Shown here: positions 36,896-46,200 of the stretch, piece by piece
How positions within the stretch are numbered: the stretch's first letter is position 1
Layout: each line of letters opens with the position of its first letter
From: Bacillota bacterium
GTDB lineage: Bacteria; Bacillota; Clostridia; Lachnospirales; Lachnospiraceae
DNA: 64,000 nucleotides
Assembly (NCBI GenBank): GCA_023439505.1
Contig: JAEXNR010000057.1
Span: forward strand, 115,166-179,165
Reading direction: 5' to 3'
The notes under the pieces: model-generated
What the model was told of the DNA's origin: nothing
The model's input: the letters and a program-made list of their open reading frames with translations, nothing else
The model's database searches: none
Program-made: the position numbers and the translations under genes

Positions 36896-37974
36896 TATAA
36901 TGCCTCCTTTAATATTTTCAAATTCGCCCTTAATTCTTTAACGTGTTTATCCATGATAAGTTTCAACATAATGATCAGGATAGAAAGGAATCTGATTCTG
37001 CCTTTCGCATAAAGCCTTCCTTCCAACCGCTTGTTTTCAAAATCAGGCGTAATACGAAGATGTTCTCCGTAAATACCGTATAATAATCCGATTGCCCCCA
37101 ACGCTTGTCCCGTTGAACAGGGATCCCCGGTTCCAAAAATCAGATCAGCTGTTAATTTTCTTGGGATAATATGTTTCAGGAATCTCTTTAAACCGGACCA
37201 TGTGATCTTTAAGGCTTCTTTGTTTTGATCATCTTTCAAAAAGTCAGTGATGATATTAATCTTATTTTTGATATTATAAAATGATTCCGCTATCTTTTTC
37301 ATTGTATCCTTTATTCTCTGAAAAAATGCGGCAATCTTTAATTTGACTTTTCTAAGCTTTACTGCAATTGTCTCAAAGACACCCTGTTTCTCTTCCTCCT
37401 CAAGCAACTCCCGATGTTCAGATACGAAGTCAGGCTGCTTCGGAATCATCACTTTCCCGTCAGGATCTATCTTCTGCTCCGCCACCGATTGTTTCCCATC
37501 GGTGACCAAAGTTTCCAGTTTGAATGCATCATCCTTGCCGGGTTCCTGATTTACTCCACTTTGTTCCTTTGAATTTTGTTCCTTTGAATTTTGTTCTTTT
37601 GACTTTTTCTCTTTTGACTTTTTCTCAATGTTTAGAGTTCTCATTTTGCCGGTTTTATGAGACTTACCGGACTTCTTTACGGATTTTTCTTTTCTTTCTC
37701 TGTTACTATCATAAAGTAAGAATCCAAACAGTCTGATTGTAATATGAGGTTTTTCCCCTTTTTGCAACACTCTGGCATGAATCACATGAAGCATCCAGCT
37801 AACACTGGCATCCAAGGTAAATTTCTCCTCCTCATAAACTGCCAAAGCCTTATATCTGACCGGAACGAATAAAACAATTAAAATCATCATTAGGAGAAGA
37901 CCCAAAATTGCCAGTATCAGTATTCCTATTATTTTCACTATCAGAAGAAGTATATGAAGCACCTTTTGCATCAA
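36895..37974 (-). CDS. DUF2953 domain membrane protein
   Basis: A 359-residue protein with one N-terminal membrane helix (about residues 9-36, LIVKIIGILILAILGLLLMM), the family beta segment FVPVRYKALAVYEEE near 35-50, a long low-complexity Lys/Glu/Gln/Ser-rich part (about 115-150) and the conserved C-terminal half (LTADLIFGTGDPCSTGQALGAIGLLYG, near 280). DUF2953 proteins occur beside ytfJ/gerW and are associated with sporulation. The low-complexity part comes from a 15-nt tandem repeat. Confidence 0.85.
   Translation of the reverse strand: MMQKVLHILLLIVKIIGILILAILGLLLMMILIVLFVPVRYKALAVYEEEKFTLDASVSWMLHVIHARVLQKGEKPHITIRLFGFLLYDSNRERKEKSVKKSGKSHKTGKMRTLNIEKKSKEKKSKEQNSKEQNSKEQSGVNQEPGKDDAFKLETLVTDGKQSVAEQKIDPDGKVMIPKQPDFVSEHRELLEEEEKQGVFETIAVKLRKVKLKIAAFFQRIKDTMKKIAESFYNIKNKINIITDFLKDDQNKEALKITWSGLKRFLKHIIPRKLTADLIFGTGDPCSTGQALGAIGLLYGIYGEHLRITPDFENKRLEGRLYAKGRIRFLSILIIMLKLIMDKHVKELRANLKILKEAL
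37561..37620. repeat. 15-nt tandem repeat in the DUF2953 gene
   Basis: Four units of TTGTTCCTTTGAATT (two identical at 37561-37590, two diverged at 37591-37620). In the gene's frame they code a five-residue repeat of the form SKE[KQ][KN], which builds a charged linker. Confidence 0.85.
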
Positions 37975-38008
37975 CCGCCCATTTAATCATTTTTCATTTA
38001 TTCAGTTC

Positions 38009-38317
38009 TTATGTAAAATAAGTTCTTACGTCAAAATCACCTGTATTATTATAAACCTCCATCACCATTTGATGAACCAGTTCAATTGCTTCCTCTTTCC
38101 CTTTTGCAATGCCGACTACGAATATATCCAATTTCCCATAGTAAGGAAACAATAATTCATTTGCCTCCATGACATCAAAAAGATTGGCCGGATGAGAAGC
38201 AAAGGCGATACAGTAAACACCAAGGGTTAACTTCTTACTGTTTATATCTGTAACTGCCTTATCCTTCTTCTTTTTCATTTTATCGCCGACATATAATCGT
38301 GTTGCCCAACGGATCAT
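38009..38317 (-). CDS. Uncharacterised conserved protein
   Basis: A 102-residue soluble protein starting MIRWATRLYVGDKMKKKKDK. It has a lysine-rich N-terminal stretch and then an alpha/beta core (LTLGVYCIAFASHPANLFDV, LDIFVVGIAKGKEEAIELVHQMV) ending in DVRTYF. I do not recognise a functional family; the regular alpha/beta pattern suggests a folded domain. A longer frame begins at 38350, but AAGG is placed correctly for the ATG at 38317. It lies between the DUF2953 gene and another unknown on the same strand. Confidence 0.6.
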   Translation of the reverse strand: MIRWATRLYVGDKMKKKKDKAVTDINSKKLTLGVYCIAFASHPANLFDVMEANELLFPYYGKLDIFVVGIAKGKEEAIELVHQMVMEVYNNTGDFDVRTYFT

Positions 38318-38433
38318 ACCAAAACCTTGTCCTTTATCAGATTTTATCATTGCCGGATGAATTTAATCATCTTATCAAAGCAATAAAAATAGATATGTTA
38401 AGTATACCACAAATTTCCAACAATCATACAGCT

Positions 38434-39852
38434 TTATTCAGACATTATTTCACGAATAATATCAATGCTTGCTGCCTTCTCTTCCCTATTGGTACAATGT
38501 TCCAGACTATAGCGGACATACTCCATGACCTCTGTATGATTTTGAAAGAATACCGGCAGCTTATTTAATGTATTTGCCATAACCGCTCTGCAGACTGCTT
38601 TATCAAGCCCTGAGAACAGCCCGGTAAGCTCCTCAATGATTTGATTTGATACTGACTGCAAATATTGACCATCAACGATTTCACTGCTCTTTCTTTGTGC
38701 AAAATCAATGAACAAACTGGAGGATAATAAATCCTTTACGCGAAGCAGGGCATTTAAAAGACTGCCAAGCATTAAACTATCTACCAGTGACCTGTTATGC
38801 TCCTCTAATTCAAATAATGCTTCTTCCAGTAACACAAGCTCATAAGACAATTCTTCCTGAACCCCTTCAAAAGCAGAAAAGCTCTCTATTGCATTCTCTG
38901 AAATTTCTTTTTTCTCATCTGCTAAAAATAATTGGTTGATCTGACGGATAATCTCTACGGCGGCTGACTCCAGCTCCTGTTCCTTCTCATCTGTCATTCC
39001 AAGATAGGTTTTGCATAAAAGAATTGAATAAAGCTCATTAACAATTTCCTGCATACTGATATAGACATTTGTCTCCGTCTCCAATTGTAACGTAGCCACA
39101 TTTAATGCCTGTTTTGCTCCCTCAAACTCTTCCTTTGTGATATTCTTATAATTTAATCCTGCAAGAAATGATTGCTTCTCCCAAAGATGAGGATACAGGG
39201 ATTTCTGCTCCTCCTGTACAATCAACATCGCACAGGTTTGCAGCATATATAAATAAGAATCCAGCGTAGATTGCTGCGCCCCCTCATAAGCATAGATACT
39301 GTCCTTAATCAAATCAAAATATCTCTGCTTCGTCATTCGGATGGGTAGCTGTCCGACCATCTCCCTGATTTTCTCATTAACAATATAATTATCCTGGGAA
39401 TCAAAAATATATCTTAATATTTCTCTGGAAAATTCAACCTCGTCAACCTGTACCATCTTCTCTGAAAAACGGTATTCGACACGGTTTAGCACATATTCAT
39501 AATTTTGAAAAATATCCGTATAAGATGTTAGTGCTTCCATCCGTTTCATAATCTCTACCCGCAGCAAATCGAGTCTGCGTACTGATTCTATCACTCCCGA
39601 TGCACCCTGAGGATCAATAAATTCGCCCTGAATAATATCATTAAGTATTGCCGTATTTTTTCTGACTCCCTCACTCCAAAGCTCCTCATCATCACAATAA
39701 GCCTCATAAAAGGAATAATAATGCATAGCAAGCCGAATCCCTGCATATATGTGGTAACGATTTGCCTGATAATTTAAAAGTAAAGGAATATTCTCTTCCA
39801 GCTGTATTCCTTTTTTTATTTCCTGATTGACTCTTTTTATTTTCATATTCAT
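38434..39852 (-). CDS. Uncharacterised helical protein
   Basis: A 472-residue protein with no signal peptide, no membrane helix and no motif I recognise. It is almost wholly helical and acidic, with many Glu, Leu, Tyr and Gln residues, for example NIPLLLNYQANRYHIYAGIR near residue 22 and ELVLLEEALFELEEHNRSLVD near 335. AGGATGG precedes the ATG. The gene shares strand with 38009-38317; both could be one operon. The reading frame and codon use look normal for this genome, so it is a real gene of unknown role. Confidence 0.6.
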   Translation of the reverse strand: MNMKIKRVNQEIKKGIQLEENIPLLLNYQANRYHIYAGIRLAMHYYSFYEAYCDDEELWSEGVRKNTAILNDIIQGEFIDPQGASGVIESVRRLDLLRVEIMKRMEALTSYTDIFQNYEYVLNRVEYRFSEKMVQVDEVEFSREILRYIFDSQDNYIVNEKIREMVGQLPIRMTKQRYFDLIKDSIYAYEGAQQSTLDSYLYMLQTCAMLIVQEEQKSLYPHLWEKQSFLAGLNYKNITKEEFEGAKQALNVATLQLETETNVYISMQEIVNELYSILLCKTYLGMTDEKEQELESAAVEIIRQINQLFLADEKKEISENAIESFSAFEGVQEELSYELVLLEEALFELEEHNRSLVDSLMLGSLLNALLRVKDLLSSSLFIDFAQRKSSEIVDGQYLQSVSNQIIEELTGLFSGLDKAVCRAVMANTLNKLPVFFQNHTEVMEYVRYSLEHCTNREEKAASIDIIREIMSE

Positions 39853-40285
39853 GTTCTTCTACCATCCTGCTCCGTTTACTTTCCTGTTCCTTACGTTTTT
39901 TTTATCCCTGCTTCAATTTAAACATAAGAATAACAAGGTGATGCTGATTGCCATTTATTATTATATCAGTTATATCCATAATAAACCAGCAATTCGGTGT
40001 GATTTTGACATAACTTTGTGGGAAAGTTCTTTCTATGATAAGAGGTGCCTATTATCTTTATAATAAGCACCGCAATAAATCTTAATCCTATTTGTCTATC
40101 AAAATTATTCAGCTTGATTTATTTATCTCAATCTGACCTAACGTTCTAAGTCTGAACTATCATCTGAACCATCTTCTCAGTCTGACCTGTATTTCTTAGT
40201 CCGAACTATCTTTCTCCGTCTTACCTTTTCTCTCCAATCTATAAACATAGTCGGGTATCTTGTATCACGAAGAATGAATCCCTAT
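39853..40285. other. Intergenic region with degenerate 19-nt repeats
   Basis: The 433-bp gap holds no gene. It contains an inverted repeat (GGTGC-TATTAT / ATAATA-GCACC, about 40047-40074) and a run of imperfect direct repeats from 40130 to 40235 listed separately. Confidence 0.6.
40130..40235. repeat. Imperfect 19-nt direct repeats
   Basis: Seven consecutive units of the form AGTCTGAACTATCTTTCTC: 40130-40148, 40149-40161 (shortened), 40162-40178 (17 nt), 40179-40197, 40198-40216 and 40217-40235, with a partial unit after. Shared core is TCTGAaC or TCTGAcC. There are no unique spacers, so it is not a CRISPR array. It lies just past the stop of the rhomboid-like gene. Confidence 0.65.
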
Positions 40286-41149
40286 CTATCTCTTAACATG
40301 TTCATGGGAGAATAGATGATCCATACAATATTCGTAATTCCCGTCACATTTGGAACAAAAACGAAATTCCAACTGATCATCATCTAATTCCGTTCTTCCA
40401 CAAACTGCACATTTGTGTCTGGTGATCACATTCTGACCATTATACTGGCTAACCGGTCCCTGCTGTCTTGCATGATTCATCTGCCTGTGGAATTTGGCTT
40501 TGCGGTTAATCTCATTCGGTGAAATCTTTCTGTAATTTCTTGTGGCAAAGAAGAAAATAAGAAAATTTCCAAGAGAAGCCACAATAGCAAATATAGATAG
40601 ATACTGGCGGTCTACCAAACACGTGACGATCTGATAGATATACATTGCCCCCTGAAACCAAGCCAGGTATTTGGCTTTAATCGGAATCAGGAAATACAGT
40701 AAAAATTGTGTATTAGGATAAATGGCTGCAAAAGCAAAAAATAAAGTTCCGCAAACAACATCAATTGTTACATATATGGACTGCTTTGTAATCAAATATA
40801 TCACCAGGGATGCCAGCAAGTTAATCAGGATTCCCGAAAGAAAATACATATTTAATTTAAAGGCCCCCCAGGTTCTCTCTAAGGAATTGCCGATCAGATA
40901 ATATACATATACCGTAATCGCTGTTAGTAAAATTCCACTTAAGGATATTGGGGGAATAATAAAAGTAACAAGGCGCCACACTTGTCCTTTCAAAATCATA
41001 TTAAAATCCAGACTAAAATACATATTGTACATATAGGGGGACAATGTACCGATGACCAACCCAATTCCATATAAACCAATGATATACTTCATTAAATTGT
41101 GTACCGCATATCTTCCAAATCTACGTTCCAGTTTATTTAGTAATTTCAT
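40286..41149 (-). CDS. Rhomboid-fold membrane protein with C-terminal zinc ribbon
   Basis: A 287-residue protein with six hydrophobic helices in residues 20-205 and rhomboid-like features: a QVWRLVTFIIPP motif near residue 56 (the W-R motif of L1) and GNSLERTWGAFKLNMYFLSG near 87. The GxSG active-site motif is missing: the matching helix reads VVCGTLFFAFA. It therefore looks like a non-proteolytic rhomboid or Derlin-like protein. The C-terminus (about 240-287) has two Cys pairs (CAVCGRTE, CSKCDGNYEYC) that form a zinc-ribbon-like module. It lies 28 bp after corA on the same strand. Confidence 0.75.
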   Translation of the reverse strand: MKLLNKLERRFGRYAVHNLMKYIIGLYGIGLVIGTLSPYMYNMYFSLDFNMILKGQVWRLVTFIIPPISLSGILLTAITVYVYYLIGNSLERTWGAFKLNMYFLSGILINLLASLVIYLITKQSIYVTIDVVCGTLFFAFAAIYPNTQFLLYFLIPIKAKYLAWFQGAMYIYQIVTCLVDRQYLSIFAIVASLGNFLIFFFATRNYRKISPNEINRKAKFHRQMNHARQQGPVSQYNGQNVITRHKCAVCGRTELDDDQLEFRFCSKCDGNYEYCMDHLFSHEHVKR

Positions 41150-41177
41150 GTAATAACACCTGTACCTTTCAATTCAC

Positions 41178-42113
41178 CTAAAAAAGTCTTTTCTTACGGA
41201 AAATCAAAGCAATGATGAAAGTCAGGACTAAGGCCGATAAAGTGACGATATAAAATCCCATCGGATTATCTCCATAAGGGATATGAGCAAAATTCATACC
41301 ATAAAAGCTTGCTATCATTGTCGGGATTGACAAAACAATCGTAATTGCTGCCAAAAACTTCATTACAATATTTTGATTATTTGAAATGATGGATGCAAAA
41401 GCGTCCATGGTACCGCTTAGAATGCCACTATAGATATTGGCCATCTCAATCGCCTGCTTATTCTCTATAATCAGGTCTTCCAATAAGTCCTCATCTTCCG
41501 GATAATGCTTGATACGTTCGATTTTTAGCATTTTTTCAAATACAACTTCATTGGAACGTAAAGAAGTGGTAAAATACACAAGACTCTTCTCTAGTTCCAG
41601 CAATTCAATTAATTCTCTGTTTTGAGTTGAAATATGAAGCTTTTGTTCAATTTCCTCACTCTTTCTGTCTATGGTTCTAAGATGCTGCAAGAATGTGGAA
41701 GCATTGCGATATAATATCTGTAAAATAAATCTTGTTTTCTTAAAGGTATAAAAATCACGTACACGCCCATCCATAAAACATTTTAATATGGGGGTTTCCT
41801 CCAAACACACTGTTATCAAAAATTCCTTAGCAATGATGATACCAAGAGGGATCGTCACATAACGATCTTTATCATTTCTCTTCTCCAGTGTGGGTATATC
41901 AACTAATACCAGTGTATAATTATCCTCGACTTCAATTCTGGCACGTTCTTCCTCATCAAGTGGGGCACGTAAATTATTGATATCGATTCCTGTTCTGTCG
42001 GCAATGTCCATTAATTCTGTTGCAGAGGGATTGGTCATTGCAATCCAGCATCCCTCCATAATACCTTCCTGTCTTTGAAGTGTAACGTCTGTTGTCTTAA
42101 AAATATCGATCAT
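41178..42113 (-). CDS. corA: CorA-type Mg2+/Co2+ transporter
   Basis: A 311-residue protein of the CorA-like 2-TM family: a large cytosolic N-terminal domain, two C-terminal helices and the selectivity motif YGMN (in SFYGMNFAHIPYGDNPMG near residue 275). It likely forms a pentameric divalent metal channel. The frame starts at a GTG at 42128, but that codon is part of the GGAAGGAG ribosome site for ATG 42113. It is preceded by a perfect sigma-A promoter and a leader of about 200 bases. Confidence 0.92.
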   Translation of the reverse strand: MIDIFKTTDVTLQRQEGIMEGCWIAMTNPSATELMDIADRTGIDINNLRAPLDEEERARIEVEDNYTLVLVDIPTLEKRNDKDRYVTIPLGIIIAKEFLITVCLEETPILKCFMDGRVRDFYTFKKTRFILQILYRNASTFLQHLRTIDRKSEEIEQKLHISTQNRELIELLELEKSLVYFTTSLRSNEVVFEKMLKIERIKHYPEDEDLLEDLIIENKQAIEMANIYSGILSGTMDAFASIISNNQNIVMKFLAAITIVLSIPTMIASFYGMNFAHIPYGDNPMGFYIVTLSALVLTFIIALIFRKKRLF

Positions 42114-42311
42114 ACATACTCCTTCCACTGCAATAAAACAGCAGGCAGCAACTATGTATGTCGATCATAAGGGTGAAAGCTCCCAAATCACGGATTCATA
42201 TTTGATCCTGCAATTACATTGCAGTCCCTATTATATTTTTTAATTAATCTCCGCTTATGACTACTACCGGGGCCGGCTTCCATCCTTACCACATCCTTTA
42301 TCTCTTAATTT
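42114..42311 (-). promoter_or_regulatory. Long structured 5' leader of corA
   Basis: From the promoter's expected start near 42311 to the corA ATG there are about 198 bases. On the minus strand they hold a perfect 7-bp hairpin CTGCAAT-GTA-ATTGCAG (42209-42225), a CAAAT...ATTTG hairpin just after it, a GGGAG-CTTT-CACCC hairpin and a GC-rich CCGGCCCCGG segment. This suggests a cis-acting RNA. It does not show the conserved M-box, Mn2+ or NiCo riboswitch sequences that I can recall. Confidence 0.45.
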
Positions 42312-42317
42312 ACATTC

Positions 42318-42346
42318 ATTATATGTTTTTCTATCATCTTTGTCAA
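42318..42346 (-). promoter_or_regulatory. Sigma-A promoter of corA
   Basis: Minus strand TTGACA, 17 bases, TATAAT: perfect consensus in both boxes and ideal spacing. Confidence 0.88.
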
Positions 42347-42574
42347 ACAAAAACAAATTCTTACTTTTAATATTCCTTTTAACCTTTTCATCAGCGGATT
42401 ATGTTTATCTATAATATCTGCTATAATTCCTTCTATTATAGCTGTAATCATAACAAAAATAAAAATATTAAGACAAGAGAAACCGGTAAATTACTTCTCC
42501 TGCACAAACATACCTACCTCAGACGCTTTTTGCCAGAGGAATAAGGGTCTCCATCCTGCGGGACAAAATCGGGC
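42347..42574. other. AT-rich spacer between corA promoter and LysM terminator
   Basis: Part of the 571-bp gap between the LysM gene and corA. No frame with a ribosome site is visible; the other parts of the gap are the corA leader, corA promoter and the LysM terminator. Confidence 0.5.
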
Positions 42575-42613
42575 AAAAAAAGGGTACCTGATCTATACAG
42601 ATAAGATATCCCC
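42575..42613 (-). terminator. Terminator of the LysM gene
   Basis: Minus strand GGGGATATCTTATCT-GTAT-AGATCAGGTACCC followed by seven T. It lies about 70 bases past the LysM protein stop. Confidence 0.75.
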
Positions 42614-42684
42614 TCTTTAAAGTTTTTATTTCTTACTTTCTTCCTTATTTAAAAACATCTGATTTTCTTACAGTTTTTTCCCAG

Positions 42685-43020
42685 TCATCTTTCACCCTCC
42701 CCCTCCATGGGGATTTGAAGTGTACTTCCAGGATTCAGCTCTATGTTATTTAAATCGTTGAAGTCCATGAAATCTGACATATTAATATCGTATTCATCTA
42801 AAACACTTCCCAATGTGTCACCTTCATGCACCAGATATGTGGTATAATGTGTATAATTATGAGGCATGCTGACAGGAATACAGATTATTTGCCCGACTTG
42901 TAGATTATATAAATTCGCCATCGGATTTGCATTCAAAATCATTTCAACATTAACATGAAATCTTTTACTGACGCTATAAAGAGAATCTCCCTGTTTAATT
43001 TCATAACTAATACAATACAT
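42685..43020 (-). CDS. Protein with two LysM domains
   Basis: A 111-residue protein made of two LysM modules: [28 protein letters not shown] at residues 6-33 with [11 protein letters not shown] at 39-49, and [19 protein letters not shown] from 63 with [11 protein letters not shown] near 97. LysM binds N-acetylglucosamine in peptidoglycan or related polymers. There is no signal peptide, so it may act on spore cortex or coat from the mother cell, as SafA-like proteins do, rather than be secreted. GAAAGGAG precedes the ATG. It is a single-gene unit, divergent from the activase gene. Confidence 0.88.
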   Translation of the reverse strand: MYCISYEIKQGDSLYSVSKRFHVNVEMILNANPMANLYNLQVGQIICIPVSMPHNYTHYTTYLVHEGDTLGSVLDEYDINMSDFMDFNDLNNIELNPGSTLQIPMEGEGER

Positions 43021-43204
43021 GCTTTGTTCTCCTTTCTTAACTTAGGAGCAAAGGCTCACTACTGCCTTATCCCGCTATCCTCTACATTATATTCACCACC
43101 AATGGTTTTGATATTCAAAATCACTTACTTTACCAAAAAAACAATGTTTTATGTGCATTTTTTACAAATTACATTCTCTTGCCTTTTTTGTAACAATTAT
43201 GTGG

Positions 43205-43233
43205 TTGAACTTCATCATTTTGTGGCGTATAAT
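43205..43233 (+). promoter_or_regulatory. Promoter of the dehydratase-activase gene
   Basis: Plus strand TTGAAC, 17 bases, TATAAT, about 58 bases before the ATG at 43291. It lies inside the upstream extension of the long frame, which confirms that translation starts at 43291 and not at 42955. Confidence 0.75.
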
Positions 43234-43290
43234 AATAAAAGGTTAATTTTAGGGACCGTTACCCGGACCCAAATCAAGGAGATATCGTGC

Positions 43291-46200
43291 ATGATGATAA
43301 ATAAAACTTTAGGAATTGATATAGGATCAACAACTGTAAAAATAGTAATCGAGAATGAAAATAAAGAGCTTTTATTTTCTGATTATGAACGTCATTTTGC
43401 AAATATTCAGGAAACCTTAGCCAATCTGATTAAAAAAGCACAGGATGCTTTAGGCAATTTTGCCGTCTCTCCTATGATCACCGGATCAGGCGGATTAACC
43501 ATATCAAAGCACCTTGATATCCCATTTGTTCAGGAAGTTATTGCTGTCTCTACTGCGCTTACGGATTATGCGCCTCATACGGATGTTGCCATTGAGCTTG
43601 GAGGTGAAGATGCGAAAATCATCTATTTCACCAATGGACTTGAACAACGTATGAACGGAATCTGCGCCGGTGGTACCGGCTCTTTTATTGACCAAATGGC
43701 GAGTTTATTAAAGACGGATGCTGCGGGATTAAATGACTATGCCAAAAACTACCAGGCGATCTATCCCATCGCAGCCAGATGCGGGGTTTTTGCAAAATCG
43801 GATATTCAGCCTTTGATTAATGAAGGTGCAACGAAACCCGACTTATCTGCATCTATTTTTCAGGCTGTGGTAAACCAGACCATCAGTGGCCTTGCCTGCG
43901 GCAAACCCATCCGCGGCAATGTGGCATTTCTTGGCGGACCGCTTCATTTCCTCCCGGAATTAAAAAATGCATTTATCAGGACACTGAAGTTAACGGATGA
44001 TCAGATCATTGCGCCAGAGCACTCCCACTTGTTTGCCGCCATCGGAGCCGCAAGAAATGCAAAATCAGAGGCCCAAACAGAGCTTTCACTATTATATGAG
44101 AAACTTTCCCGCGGAATTAAGATGGACTTTGAGGTCAACCGCCTGGAGCCCTTATTCCGGGATGAAGCCGATTATGCTGAATTTAAAGAAAGGCATTCCG
44201 TACATACCGTAAAAAAAGGGGATATTCATACTTATACGGGCAAATGCTATCTCGGAATTGATGCCGGATCAACAACTACTAAAGTGGCGGTCGTCGGCGA
44301 AGATGGCTCCCTTCTTTATTCCTTTTACAGCAATAATAACGGAAGCCCCTTAAAGACCGCCATACGTTCTATTAAAGAGATCTACGAGCTTCTTCCCCAA
44401 ACCGCTAAGATTGTACGTTCCTGCTCCACCGGTTATGGTGAAGCTTTGATAAAGGCTGCCCTGATGCTTGATGAAGGGGAAGTTGAAACGGTTGCCCATT
44501 ACCATGCGGCTGCTTTCTTCGAACCCGGCGTTGATTGTATTCTTGACATCGGTGGTCAGGATATGAAGTGTATCAAGATTAAGAATCACACCGTAGATAA
44601 TGTCTTATTGAATGAGGCCTGCTCCTCAGGGTGCGGTTCCTTTATTGAAACCTTTGCTAAATCCTTAAATTATGAAGTAGAGGAATTTGCCAAGGTTGCC
44701 TTGTATGCAAAAAACCCCATTGATTTGGGAACCCGGTGTACCGTATTTATGAACTCCAAGGTAAAACAAGCACAAAAGGAAGGCGCAACTGTAGCTGACA
44801 TCTCTTCCGGTCTTGCGTATTCCGTAATTAAAAATGCTTTATATAAAGTAATAAAAATTACCAATCCAAGAGATCTTGGCGATAAAATGGTGGTGCAGGG
44901 CGGAACCTTTTATAACGATGCTGTCCTTCGAAGTTTCGAGAAAATATCCGGCTGCAGCGCTGTAAGACCTGATATTGCCGGTATTATGGGAGCTTTTGGA
45001 GCAGCACTCATTGCAAGGGAACATGACGAAGGGGAAGAAAGTTCCATGCTGACCATTGAACAGATCAATGAACTTAAATTCGAGACCGCCCTTGCAAGAT
45101 GTAAAAAATGTACCAATCATTGTTTGCTGACCATTAATAAATTCACCGGAGGACGACAATATGTCTCGGGAAACCGCTGTGAACGAGGTCTTGGAAAAGA
45201 AAAGAATGTAGATAATATTCCAAACTTATTTGACTATAAATTAGAACGATACTTCTCCTATCCGGTTCTTCCACTGGAGGAGGCAAAACGTGGGATTGTT
45301 GGTATTCCAAGAGTACTGAATATGTATGAGAATTATCCATTCTGGCATACCTTCTTTACCGGATTGGGATATCACATCATCTTATCTCCCACTTCTGACA
45401 GGAAGATATATGAACTTGGTATCGATTCCATCCCAAGCGAGTCGGAATGTTACCCAGCCAAACTGGTACATGGACATATTAAATGGCTGATAGACAAAGG
45501 TGTAACCTACATATTTTATCCGAGCATTCCCTATGAAAGAAAAGAAGTTGAGGGCGCAAACAACCATTTTAACTGTCCTATTGTCACTTCCTATCCGGAA
45601 AATATAAAGAATAACGTAGAAGAATTAAAGGATCCTACCATCGTTTTTGATAATCCCTTCATGTCCTTTGAAAGTGATGAGATCTTATGCAACCGTCTGA
45701 TTGAGATCTTCCATACAGATCATCATATTCCTGCTGAGGAAATCAGGAAGGCCTTCGTTGCCGCATGGAAGGAATTGGCTGCTGCCAGAGATGATATGAG
45801 CAAAAAGGGCGAAGAGACTATGGAATATTTAAGGGCATCCGGCAGAAAAGGAATTGTTCTTGCAGGACGTCCCTATCACATTGATCCTGAAATTCACCAT
45901 GGGATACCGGAATTGATCAACTCCTACGGCGTTGCGGTATTGACAGAGGATTCCATCTCTCATCTGGGCATTATAGATCGTCCCACCATCGTCGTTGATC
46001 AATGGATGTATCATTCCAGACTATATGCCGCTGCCTCCTATGTTCGTACACAGCCAAATCTTGAACTGATTCAATTAAACTCTTTTGGCTGCGGGCTGGA
46101 TGCCGTTACCACAGATCAGGTCAACGATATCCTGACCAAATCAGGAAAAATATACACTGTGCTTAAAATCGACGAAGTAAATAATCTGGGAGCAGCAAGA

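Noticed and set aside
40130..40246. CRISPR array
   Set aside because: The repeats are only 19 nt, imperfect and without unique spacers, and there are no cas genes in the window.
42114..42311. M-box, NiCo or yybP-ykoY riboswitch upstream of corA
   Set aside because: Conserved core sequences of these classes could not be found by eye, so I call it only an unclassified structured leader.
42955..43290. N-terminal 112-residue extension of the activase protein
   Set aside because: It contains the promoter, overlaps the LysM gene start, and its sequence is hydrophobic and unlike the family; AAGGAG sits before the ATG at 43291.
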